Positions 25,210 to 33,097 of a stretch of 64,000 nucleotides of DNA are shown here, piece by piece. Below the pieces are notes generated by a model, which did no database searches, was not told the DNA's origin, and was given only the letters and a program-made list of their open reading frames with translations. The stretch spans positions 104,745 through 168,744 of the forward strand of contig CAZGHN010000005.1 of the NCBI GenBank assembly GCA_964525555.1. The letters are read 5' to 3'. A program made the position numbers and the translations under genes. The stretch is from JAFGHJ01 sp964525555. Lineage in GTDB: Bacteria > Hydrothermota > UBA3072. Positions within the stretch are counted from its first letter, which is position 1; every line of letters starts with the position of its first letter.

Positions 25210-25440
25210 TTAGTCATGTGCCATGGGCCGTGAGTTATGAGTCACGCGTTTAGAGTCAAAAAAACAAAGAAAAAAATCCGTGTAAATCCGTGGCTATATA
25301 ATAGATTCTTTGAATCTAAGTCAAATTGTTAAATTAAAAAATTGTCAAATAGGAAAAAATAAAAAAGGTGTGGGGAAGAGGCCGATTTAACGGTTCAACA
25401 ATTTGTCTATTTAACTTATTCGCTGACTTCCGGCATCTCT
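25210..25440. repeat. Degenerate intergenic repeat island
   Basis: GTCATGTGCCATGGGCCGTG words (shared with 15.1 kb), then ATCCGTGTAAATCCGTGGC and AAATTGTTAAATT / AAATTGTCAAAT words. No gene is seen. Confidence 0.45.
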
Positions 25441-25442
25441 TT

Positions 25443-26348
25443 TCAACTCCACGGTGGATTTTCGGGTAGGGATGCATCGAATTCTTCGATGAGCTCCTGT
25501 TCGTAAGCTCCTTTGTATTCTAAATTTAAAAACTTATCGATTCCTTCATTATAGAATCTTTCCCATGCCTTTTCTTCTTGTCCTGGTATTATAGGATAAA
25601 ATAGAGAATTGTTGGCTTTGGCTGCTTTCATATCTCCGGGTGCATCGCCAATCATTAAAATATGGTCTTCTGCGTATTTACCGCTTGCTGCCATTTGCAA
25701 ATGTTCTTTCTTTTTTCCCATTTCCTGTCCTGCGATAACACTCATATATTTCGCGACATCGTGTTCTTCCCATTCGCGTTGCAGTGCTTCGGTCGGGGTA
25801 GAGGAAACTACAATCATATCTACTTTTCCGGAAAGTTTTTCGAGAGATTCCCTAACAAATGGAAATGGAGGTATGTTTTTTACTATCTCCTTTATACTCC
25901 AGTTAACTCTCTCGCTCCACGCTAAAACATGCTCTAATTCTTTTCTCTCTTCATCGCTTTTGGCTGCGTCTATCGCCATTTTTAGACCTTCATTGCTTAA
26001 AAGACTATTCGGGTCTTCAACCCATTTGAAGTAATGAGGATACTGCGGTACTTCAAAATTTCGCATTTTTACCATAGGATGTGATGGTAGGAGTTCGCTT
26101 ATTATGCGTTTAGCGGTTATGTGTCTGTTTGCTCCGCGCGTTTTTGAAAAAAGGTCCGCAAATTCTTTGCACTCTCTTGCCGCAAGGGCTACTCCCTGTA
26201 GATTAAAATATCCAATAAGCCATGGGCCGAAACATTCCCGCTGCTTAATTCCCATTGTATCGAATACACATCCGTCAGAATCTATTCCTACAAAAAATTT
26301 CGTTTCAGGTTTAAATTCTATTAATGGTCTTTGAGATTCACTGATCAT
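25443..26348 (-). CDS. HAD-superfamily hydrolase
   Basis: A 301-residue cytoplasmic HAD phosphatase-type protein. Motif I is GIDSDGCVFD (Asp23 and Asp25), motif II VVSSTPT near residue 182, motif III a Lys in the GKKKEHL segment, and motif IV GDAPGDMKA near 240. A long helical cap lies between motifs I and II. The order is right for an active phosphohydrolase acting on a small phosphorylated compound. It is the last gene of the uronate operon, and AAGGAGG precedes ATG 26348. A sugar phosphate or sugar-acid phosphate substrate is plausible but unproven. Confidence 0.82.
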   Translation of the reverse strand: MISESQRPLIEFKPETKFFVGIDSDGCVFDTMGIKQRECFGPWLIGYFNLQGVALAARECKEFADLFSKTRGANRHITAKRIISELLPSHPMVKMRNFEVPQYPHYFKWVEDPNSLLSNEGLKMAIDAAKSDEERKELEHVLAWSERVNWSIKEIVKNIPPFPFVRESLEKLSGKVDMIVVSSTPTEALQREWEEHDVAKYMSVIAGQEMGKKKEHLQMAASGKYAEDHILMIGDAPGDMKAAKANNSLFYPIIPGQEEKAWERFYNEGIDKFLNLEYKGAYEQELIEEFDASLPENPPWS

Positions 26349-26364
26349 ATGTCCTCCTTATTAT

Positions 26365-26462
26365 TTTAGTTGGTTCGTTGGATCGTGGGGTCGTTGGTTC
26401 GGATTTTTTTAAAACTACCTAACGATCTAACCTCCTAACGACCTAACGATTTATTCTCTCCA
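26365..26462. repeat. Inverted arrays of GTTGG / CCTAACGA words
   Basis: GTTGGTTCGTTGGATCGTGG on one side and CTACCTAACGATCTAACC with CTCCTAACGACCTAACGA on the other, separated by an AT-rich centre. Together they form a loose long inverted repeat between the HAD and phosphofructokinase genes. Confidence 0.5.
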
Positions 26463-26472
26463 CTTTATGTTA

Positions 26473-27762
26473 TTATCTGTATGCTTGGGGGGTGTATTCT
26501 GGTAGTTTTTTCTCTGCGAATATGGGTTTAAATCTCGCGAAACGCATGATGCCGTTTTCGAGTGGAATGTTTGCCCAATCCTCACCGATTAAAGGCTTTG
26601 CATAATTAATAAAATCGTCTGTAACATCGATTCGCTCTTTCGTTATCCAGTTTGAAGGAAAGGATCTTTCGGAATTAGCGACTTTTTCCAGAGGTACTTT
26701 ATCGTAGTAGACTTCGTATTTGTTGCTTTCTTTTCTTAAGATCGTTGCCATATAACCGGATTGTCCTTCTGCGGCAATAGAAACGGCTTTTTCGCCTACT
26801 TTATATGCTTCTTCGAGGTCGACATTAGAGGCGTAGGTAATAGCGTTTCTCTGGTCTGTACCGGGAACCTGTCCTCTCGCGGCACCGTTAACCTTAAGTC
26901 CTATTTTATTCAGAGAATTCGTGACTATCTGTCCTACAGTGATTTCGCTTGATGAATATTCGGTATGTCCGAAAAGATCTTTTTTCTCGCCCAGATCGCC
27001 AACTGAGAAACCTTCGCTTACGATTACTATTACCCTTCCGCTCTTTTTTAATTCATCATTGACGTTATCGGCAAGTTCAGAAAGGTTGAGGCCGCTCTCT
27101 GCAAGGTAGATCTGCAGAGGAATTTTCCTCTCGGGATCTGCGAGGCGGGCGGCTGCGGGAATAAAACCAATCTTTCTTCCCATAGCTTGAACTACAAGCA
27201 CAGGGTCGGAAGGACATGAACCCATATTCTCTTCATTGGCATTTTGAGTGTAAAGAGCCCAGTATCTTGCCACACTTCCGTATCCCGGAGTATGATCTAT
27301 TAATTTAAATTCTGAATCACCTACATCATTATCGATTGTTTTTGGTATTCCAGTTGCGACTAAGTCAAGACCCTTTTCGTTTGCTAGAATACCTACTTTA
27401 TTAGCCGTATCCATAGAATCATTTCCACCGATGTAGAAGAAGTACCCTATTCCGTGGGTTTTGAAAACTTCTACAATACGGTCGAAATCTTCTTGTTGCG
27501 CGCTTTTAAGTTTGTAACGGCATGTCCCGATCGAACCAGCAGCCGGTGTATTTTTAAGTAGATCTATTTCTTCTTGCTCCTGAGCGCTTATATCCAGTAG
27601 TTCTTCTTTTAAAACTCCCTCGATTCCATGGAATCCGGCGTAGATTTTTTCGAATTTATCCGGCATTTTTTTACAACCTTCAATAACTCCTCTGAGGGAA
27701 TTATTTATGACTGGCGTAGGTCCGCCTGATTGTGCTACAACTACATTTTTATTTTCACTCAC
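26473..27762 (-). CDS. 6-phosphofructokinase, pyrophosphate-dependent type
   Basis: Phosphofructokinase of 429 residues from GTG 27762, which has GAGGT five bases upstream. A GTG at 27774 without such a box would add four residues. AQSGGPTPVIN forms the phosphate loop. The substrate-site motifs are GGNDS and PKTIDND near residues 113-118 and 140-146. The Asp of GGND-S and the Lys of PKT occupy the two positions that distinguish PPi-dependent enzymes (ATP enzymes have Gly and Gly). QAMGRKIGFIPAAA and the fructose-phosphate segment follow. It reversibly converts fructose-6-phosphate to the 1,6-bisphosphate. Its place after larA and gnd suggests it feeds pentose-phosphate products into glycolysis. 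Confidence 0.88.
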   Translation of the reverse strand: MSENKNVVVAQSGGPTPVINNSLRGVIEGCKKMPDKFEKIYAGFHGIEGVLKEELLDISAQEQEEIDLLKNTPAAGSIGTCRYKLKSAQQEDFDRIVEVFKTHGIGYFFYIGGNDSMDTANKVGILANEKGLDLVATGIPKTIDNDVGDSEFKLIDHTPGYGSVARYWALYTQNANEENMGSCPSDPVLVVQAMGRKIGFIPAAARLADPERKIPLQIYLAESGLNLSELADNVNDELKKSGRVIVIVSEGFSVGDLGEKKDLFGHTEYSSSEITVGQIVTNSLNKIGLKVNGAARGQVPGTDQRNAITYASNVDLEEAYKVGEKAVSIAAEGQSGYMATILRKESNKYEVYYDKVPLEKVANSERSFPSNWITKERIDVTDDFINYAKPLIGEDWANIPLENGIMRFARFKPIFAEKKLPEYTPQAYR

Positions 27763-27782
27763 TTTTAACCTCACATATTTTT

Positions 27783-29030
27783 TTAATTTAGTTTATAAAG
27801 GATTTCGCCGGCTTCAGGAACGAGAAGAATCCCTTTGTCTTCTTTGTTTTGAAAGTAAGATAAATTAATCGACTTATAATCTTTATATCCTAAATTAATA
27901 AGTTTGCAACGTTTTTCAGATATTCCGGTAGCAAGGAAAACATTTATCCTGGGTTTTTCGATTCCGTTTTCATAAGTTCCAATCCCTTTTACGTGAGTAG
28001 AATGGGCTTTTATTCCTCCCGGAACCCAGGAAAATTCACTAGGTTGTTTGACAAAGTAATCTCTTACATGATACCCGACCTTGTCTATAATTTTGCCGTG
28101 GGTATAAGAAACTTCCGTAATATGAGGTGCGTAAATGATAATTTCTCCTCCGTCGGCGACTATATTTTCAAGCTTATACATAACTTTACCTGCCGTCCAG
28201 AGGTCGTCATACATTCTTGGAGCGATGCCGAGTACTTTCTTAAAAGGTTTATCCTTATAGATTATGTTTAATTTAGCCGAAAGATCTGCTGCTTTTGACC
28301 AGGCTTCTTCGGGTTTGCCGATAAATAATCCGCTTAATTTTTTGTCTTTAACAACAAAACTAAAAGAAAGTTTAGGAATTTTTATTAATGAGGAAGCAAT
28401 ATCTATAACTTCTCTCACAGGAGTATCTTTTGTTCCGTTGATTTGCGGATTCGTTATAAGTGCGCCGAGCCAGTGAAAGAAATGTAAGACTTCCGGCCCT
28501 GCTATACCCGGGAAAAAGTATTTGTTTCCTCCAGAAAAACCAACAACCTCATGAGGAAAGACAGGGCCCACGATAATAAGAAAGTCGTAGTCCAGAACTA
28601 TTTTGTTGACCTGTACTTCGACCTTTTCTTTTAACAACCCGTTCGAAACTTCTGCAATTTTGTCTTCAGGTATTGTTCCGATAGAAACCAGGGATTTCGG
28701 ATCATCCCATTTATGGTTGAAAAAATCGACGGATGAATATTTACCTTTTCTTTCTTTTTCCGATATACCCACAAGTTTTAGAATTTGTTCTCTTTTCATG
28801 GGAGGATGTGTTCCGAGGGCAACAATAAAATCCAGTTTTTTGACTTTTTTTCCTATTGAGTCGAATATTGTCTTAAAAAAAAGGCTAACCGGAGCAGTGC
28901 GTGTATGATCGGGTATTATAACCAGTACTTTTTTCGTGGTAAAATCGATATCGGACAGAGCTTTTGAAGATAGGTTTTTTATTTCTTCGTCTGTGAGATA
29001 TCCTTTATCTAATTCCTTTCCGACTACCAT
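27783..29030 (-). CDS. LarA-family nickel-pincer racemase/epimerase
   Basis: Protein of 415 residues of the DUF2088 / LarA family, whose founder is nickel-dependent lactate racemase. Residues known from Lactobacillus LarA appear conserved here: PDHTR with Asp41 and Arg44; His75 in ALGTHPPM; His160, Lys170 and His186 in FPHEVVGFSGGNK and EVLHFFH. The spacing His-10-Lys-16-His is the same as His174/Lys184/His200 of LarA, where Lys carries the cofactor and His binds nickel. Family members racemise or epimerise 2-hydroxy acids through a 2-keto intermediate. The gene overlaps the end of gnd by seven bases and sits in a uronate operon, so an aldonate C2 epimerase (mannonate/gluconate) is my favoured role. 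No larB, larC or larE cofactor genes are in the window. Confidence 0.85.
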   Translation of the reverse strand: MVVGKELDKGYLTDEEIKNLSSKALSDIDFTTKKVLVIIPDHTRTAPVSLFFKTIFDSIGKKVKKLDFIVALGTHPPMKREQILKLVGISEKERKGKYSSVDFFNHKWDDPKSLVSIGTIPEDKIAEVSNGLLKEKVEVQVNKIVLDYDFLIIVGPVFPHEVVGFSGGNKYFFPGIAGPEVLHFFHWLGALITNPQINGTKDTPVREVIDIASSLIKIPKLSFSFVVKDKKLSGLFIGKPEEAWSKAADLSAKLNIIYKDKPFKKVLGIAPRMYDDLWTAGKVMYKLENIVADGGEIIIYAPHITEVSYTHGKIIDKVGYHVRDYFVKQPSEFSWVPGGIKAHSTHVKGIGTYENGIEKPRINVFLATGISEKRCKLINLGYKDYKSINLSYFQNKEDKGILLVPEAGEILYKLN

Positions 29031-30430
29031 TCGGTGTGAAAAGCACCTTCCTTATCTATTCTTTTGTAGGTATGTGCTCCGAAATAATCTCTTTGTCCCT
29101 GTATAAGATTCGCAGGCAGACGTTCTTTTCTGTAACTGTCATAATATGCAAGCGAAGCACTTGTAACCATAAAAGGAATTCCGCATTTATTCGCCATCTG
29201 CACTACCTTGCGCAGGGCATCCTGTCTTATGTTGAGAATACCGCCGAAATGTTCATCAAAAAGTAAATTTGGTAATTCCGGTTTGTCTTCATAGGCTTCA
29301 GTTATACTTCCCAGAAGTTTGGAGCGAATTATACACCCTCCTCTCCAGATTTTTGCGATATTACCGAGATTCAAGTTAAAATCGTATTCCTTAGAGGCTG
29401 CTGTTAAAAGTGCCAGTCCTTGCGTATATGCTAGAATCTCTGAAGCGTAGAGGGCATCATGTATTTTTTCAATGAACTTATCTTTATCGCCGGCGAATTC
29501 TATTTCCGGTCCGGTTAGAGTTTTGGAGGCTTCTACTCTTTCGGATTTGTAAGCCGAAATGAATCTTGCCTGTACAGCTGCATCGATTGATGGAATAGGT
29601 ACGCCCAAATCCATTGCACTCTGGGATGTCCATTTTCCGGTACCTTTATGGGATGCTTCATCAAGTATTAAATCAACGATAGATTTACCGGTTTCTTCGT
29701 CCACTTTAGCTAGAATTTTTCCCGTGATTTCGATTAAATAAGAACCAAGTACATCATCGTTCCATTTGGAGAAAAGCATGGATTGTTCTTTTGCGCTAAG
29801 GCCTAACACATCTTTCATAAAATCATATGCTTCAACAATGGTTTGCATAATGGCATATTCTATACCATTGTGAACCATCTTTACATAATGACCTGCACCT
29901 CTCGGTCCCATATAATCGCAGCACGGGTCACTCCCTACTTGAGCGGCAATCTTTGTTAAGATAGGAGCTACTTCCTCGTAAGCTTCCTTATGCCCTCCCG
30001 GCATGATTGATGGCCCCTTAAGAGCTCCTTCTTCGCCTCCGCTCACCCCCGTTCCTATATATAGAAGTCCTTTTCCTTCGACTTTTTTTAATCTTCGTTC
30101 TGTGTGTTTGAAAAAAGTATTGCCTCCGTCTATTAAAATATCTTTTTTAGACAAAAGAGGTATTAGCTTATCGATTACAGCGTCGACCGGCTTTCCGGCC
30201 TTAACCATTATTATTATTTTTCTGGGTTCTTTAATTGAATTGACAAATTCTTCCATAGAATGAGTCCCTATGAAATTCTTACCTTTTGCTCTGCCTTCAA
30301 TTAACTTATCGACTTTTGAAGTTGTCCTGTTATATACGGAAACTGTAAAACCCTTACTTTCTATATTTAAAGCAAGGTTTTCCCCCATTACAGCTAATCC
30401 GATTAAGCCTATGTCCGACTTCTTATCCAT
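29024..30430 (-). CDS. gnd: 6-phosphogluconate dehydrogenase, decarboxylating
   Basis: A 468-residue enzyme of the long E. coli type. It oxidatively decarboxylates 6-phosphogluconate to ribulose-5-phosphate. N-terminal GLIGLAVMGENLALN is the coenzyme-binding loop, VYNRT follows the second strand, and GTGVSGGEEGALKGPSIMPG and GHYVKMVHNGIEY carry the substrate-binding and catalytic Lys. The helical C-terminal half contains SHKGTGKWTSQ. AGGAGGT lies before ATG 30430. It is the third gene of the uronate operon, and its stop codon lies inside the start of the larA-like gene, which implies coupled expression. The NAD or NADP preference was not determined. Confidence 0.96.
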   Translation of the reverse strand: MDKKSDIGLIGLAVMGENLALNIESKGFTVSVYNRTTSKVDKLIEGRAKGKNFIGTHSMEEFVNSIKEPRKIIIMVKAGKPVDAVIDKLIPLLSKKDILIDGGNTFFKHTERRLKKVEGKGLLYIGTGVSGGEEGALKGPSIMPGGHKEAYEEVAPILTKIAAQVGSDPCCDYMGPRGAGHYVKMVHNGIEYAIMQTIVEAYDFMKDVLGLSAKEQSMLFSKWNDDVLGSYLIEITGKILAKVDEETGKSIVDLILDEASHKGTGKWTSQSAMDLGVPIPSIDAAVQARFISAYKSERVEASKTLTGPEIEFAGDKDKFIEKIHDALYASEILAYTQGLALLTAASKEYDFNLNLGNIAKIWRGGCIIRSKLLGSITEAYEDKPELPNLLFDEHFGGILNIRQDALRKVVQMANKCGIPFMVTSASLAYYDSYRKERLPANLIQGQRDYFGAHTYKRIDKEGAFHTEW

Positions 30431-30459
30431 TATTAAACCTCCTGATGTTTTTAACGTTT

Positions 30460-30580
30460 AAATCTTTGCTAATCCGTGCTCCTCTGCGGCAAGTCTTTTT
30501 TTCTCTGTGCTCTCTGTACATTTTTCTTTTTTTATCACACACAATTATTTCTCTGTGTTCTCTGTGGTAAAATTTTTTCT
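30460..30580. repeat. Degenerate intergenic repeat island (CTCTGTG family)
   Basis: GCTAATCCGTGCTCCTCTGC, TTCTCTGTGCTCTCTGTAC and TTTCTCTGTGTTCTCTGTGG follow each other between the SDR gene and gnd, inside what looks like one operon. Confidence 0.6.
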
Positions 30581-31405
30581 TTAAACTCCGCTAAATGCGG
30601 AAAATCCTCCGTCTACTGGTATAATCGCACCGTGAACAAACTCGGACTCCGGTGAAATCAACCAGAGAACCGTGGAAAGAAGGTCCTTCGGTGTGCCAAA
30701 TCTTTTCATAGGTGTATGTTCTATAATTGTTTTTCCTCTTTTGGTAAAGGTTTTGTTGTCTTTTTCCATTAATAAGAAACGATTTTGCTCTGTAAGGAAA
30801 AAGCCGGGTGCTATAGCGTTAACCCTTATCTTTGTAGAATAGTTTTGAGACATATGTGTTGCAAGCCACTGTGTAAAATTGCTTATCGCTGCTTTTGCGG
30901 CGGAATAAGCGGGGATTTTGGTTAAAGGAACAAATGCGTTCATTGAAGATATGTTTAAGATAATTCCCTCTCCCTTTTCTGCTATGATCTTACCGAAGAC
31001 CTGTGATGTTAGGAATGTGCCCAGGAAGTTTAGATTTAGTACAAATTTCACGGCTTCTTCTGGTAAATCGAAGAATGATAAATTGGGGCTTGTTGTCGCG
31101 TCGGCTTTATTTCCTCCGGCGCCGTTTATCAATATGTCGACTTTGCCGAATTTATTTAGGGTCTCTTTCGCGGCTCTTTTTAGATTCTCTTTATCCAGAA
31201 TGTCTGTTTTTATTGTTAGATATTCAATCCCCATCTTCTCTAATTCTTTACTGAGATTTTTTAAGAGCTCTTCGGAAATATCCAGAATAACGACTTTTCC
31301 TCCGCATTCGCCTATTGCTTTTGCCATTTCGGAACAAAGAATTCCTGCACCGCCTGTGATTACGGCTACCTGTCCTTCTAGTTCAAAACTTTTTCGTACA
31401 TCCAT
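30581..31405 (-). CDS. SDR-family reductase, probable fructuronate/mannonate oxidoreductase
   Basis: Short-chain dehydrogenase of 274 residues. I chose ATG 31405, with GAGGAG nine bases upstream; the frame continues to 31462 but without a ribosome-binding site. TGGAGILC is the cofactor loop (last Gly replaced by Leu-Cys), NGAGG and ISSMNAF follow, the catalytic pair is YSAAK, and APGFFLTEQNRF is the substrate lid. The whole resembles the SDR-type D-mannonate oxidoreductase group and gluconate 5-dehydrogenase relatives. Directly behind uxaC it most likely reduces D-fructuronate to D-mannonate, or tagaturonate to altronate. This assignment rests largely on context. Confidence 0.85.
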   Translation of the reverse strand: MDVRKSFELEGQVAVITGGAGILCSEMAKAIGECGGKVVILDISEELLKNLSKELEKMGIEYLTIKTDILDKENLKRAAKETLNKFGKVDILINGAGGNKADATTSPNLSFFDLPEEAVKFVLNLNFLGTFLTSQVFGKIIAEKGEGIILNISSMNAFVPLTKIPAYSAAKAAISNFTQWLATHMSQNYSTKIRVNAIAPGFFLTEQNRFLLMEKDNKTFTKRGKTIIEHTPMKRFGTPKDLLSTVLWLISPESEFVHGAIIPVDGGFSAFSGV

Positions 31406-31507
31406 ATTATTAACTCCTCGTTTAATCGATTTGAATTCTTCTCTACCCTTAAAAAAACTCAAGAGTTTCGATTATATGTCTGCGAAGGCAAGGATATATT
31501 TCTATTC

Positions 31508-32869
31508 TTAATTTGTAAGCTTTTTTACTCTATGATATGAGACATTCTCGACGATTTCTTGAGCTGCTATCAGAGGAATTTGTCCCTTTTCGACCATTCC
31601 TCCGACCACATTACACAAAACCCTGCGAAATACCTCCGTTCTGGAGCCAAAAGATAAAAGCTTCCAGGAATCGCTTACCATGGTTCCGCAGTTAGTAATT
31701 AAATCGACAGAAGCGATATACTTTAAGTGCGTTTCCATTCCAAGCGCACTATCGTTAAACCACCAGGGAGCTCCGATAATTACGTTAGGATATGCTCTTG
31801 CAATTGTTGTTATTGTCGGTAAGTGAGTTGGATCCAGGCAGTAAATTTCAATCTTTGAATCTTCTGCGAACATATTTAAGAAATATTGTAGTCCTTTTGC
31901 TAAGTCTATGTTCTGAGTGGAAATATCTCCTCCTGAAGCTTCACCGAGAGTTTTGAATAATTTGTTTCTGTAATTTCTTACTGCTCCAATATGGAGTTGG
32001 GTTAGCCAGTTTTTTTCCTTATTTAATTTACCCAGTTCATTAAATATAAATGCCTTATATGCTATTATTTCTTTGTTTTGCAATTTTTCGCCCTTAAAGG
32101 CCCTGCTAAATATATCGGCAGCAATTTTTGCAGAGACGGCATAGGAATATGGTTTTTCTATGGCGTGATCGCTTGCTATACAACCATGTTCATCGAAATA
32201 GTTATGCCTTTTTTCTAAAGCAGACAAAAGGCCTGATAACTTACCTGTGTCTTCGTTTGTTATCTTTCCCAATTCTTTAATGAAACTCTTCCAGGTTTTA
32301 TTTTCTATATTCATTAATTTGTCCGGACGCCAGGTCGGGAGTATTATTGGTTTTTCTAATTCGTTTTTCGCTTTTTCATGGAGTCTTAAATCGGAAGTAG
32401 GTTCATCGCTTGTGCACATCAGTTCGATTCGCATATATCTTATTAGATTTTGAGGGCTCATAGAGTCGTCTTCCAGAAGTGCGGCAGTCTTATCCCAGAT
32501 ATCGTCAGCGGTTTGTTTGGAAATCAGTTCCTGTGTGCCGAATCTTCTTCTAAGATCGAGATGGATCCATTCGTATGTAGGGTTACCTGCGAACCCCGGG
32601 AAAACCTCTGCAAGAGCATTCCATTTTTCCCTGTTTGTGGCTTTTCCTGTAATTTTTTCTTCACTTACTCCCATCCTTCGCATTAACTCCCAAACATAAT
32701 GATCTTTTGCCCCTTCTACTTCCCAAATATCTTTTGCGGGTTTGTTATTGAGTATTTCTTTAATGTCTACGTGGCTGTGTAGATCTATTATAGGAAGGTC
32801 TTTGACTCTCTCGTAAAGTTCTTTTGCGGTAGAAGTTTCTAAAAGATAATCATCATCTATAAAACCCAT
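31508..32869 (-). CDS. uxaC: Uronate isomerase (glucuronate/galacturonate isomerase)
   Basis: A 453-residue member of the UxaC family of the amidohydrolase superfamily. It interconverts D-glucuronate and D-fructuronate, or D-galacturonate and D-tagaturonate. Landmarks are IIDLHSHVD (metal-binding His pair) at residue 27 onward, DHYVWELMRRMGVSEEKITG, GNPTYEWIHLDLRRRFG, CTSDEPTSDLRLHE and ISTQNIDLAKGLQYFLN. ATG 32869 follows GGAG at seven bases. It is the first gene of the operon and has a promoter at 32955-32983 with an inverted-repeat site downstream of the predicted transcription start. It defines the operon as uronic acid catabolism. Confidence 0.95.
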   Translation of the reverse strand: MGFIDDDYLLETSTAKELYERVKDLPIIDLHSHVDIKEILNNKPAKDIWEVEGAKDHYVWELMRRMGVSEEKITGKATNREKWNALAEVFPGFAGNPTYEWIHLDLRRRFGTQELISKQTADDIWDKTAALLEDDSMSPQNLIRYMRIELMCTSDEPTSDLRLHEKAKNELEKPIILPTWRPDKLMNIENKTWKSFIKELGKITNEDTGKLSGLLSALEKRHNYFDEHGCIASDHAIEKPYSYAVSAKIAADIFSRAFKGEKLQNKEIIAYKAFIFNELGKLNKEKNWLTQLHIGAVRNYRNKLFKTLGEASGGDISTQNIDLAKGLQYFLNMFAEDSKIEIYCLDPTHLPTITTIARAYPNVIIGAPWWFNDSALGMETHLKYIASVDLITNCGTMVSDSWKLLSFGSRTEVFRRVLCNVVGGMVEKGQIPLIAAQEIVENVSYHRVKKLTN

Positions 32870-32925
32870 AGATCAACTCCAAGTTTAAGATTAATATCAT
32901 TAATAATTTTAGTTGTATCATTTTG

Positions 32926-32940
32926 ATTGCTTGTTGCAAT
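32926..32940. promoter_or_regulatory. Inverted repeat, candidate operator of the uxaC operon
   Basis: ATTGC-TTGTT-GCAAT lies about 15 bases downstream of the predicted transcription start. The position fits a repressor that blocks transcription of the uronate operon. Confidence 0.4.
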
Positions 32941-32954
32941 TTTTATCCTCAGAC

Positions 32955-32983
32955 AAAGTAATTTGATTTCCCTATTCTGTCAA
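32955..32983 (-). promoter_or_regulatory. Promoter of the uronate operon
   Basis: TTGACA (32983-32978), 17-base spacer, TACTTT (32960-32955). The -35 box is perfect and the -10 box is weak, as expected for a regulated promoter. Confidence 0.5.
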
Positions 32984-33022
32984 GGGTATCTTTTACATAG
33001 AATTGCAATAGGGTTTTATAAG

Positions 33023-33057
33023 GAAGAAAGCGAATTCTGGTCGAATTCGCTTTCTTC
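33023..33057. terminator. Strong hairpin after the BNR gene
   Basis: A perfect 15-bp stem (GAAGAAAGCGAATTC and its complement) with loop TGGTC. It lies 41 bases past the stop of the BNR gene and before the uxaC promoter. The T-run on the minus strand is poor, so it may be a processing or transcript-end hairpin rather than a classical terminator. Confidence 0.6.
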
Positions 33058-33097
33058 TTCTTTATTGAGAATAAAGACAATTGGAGACGGTATTGAA

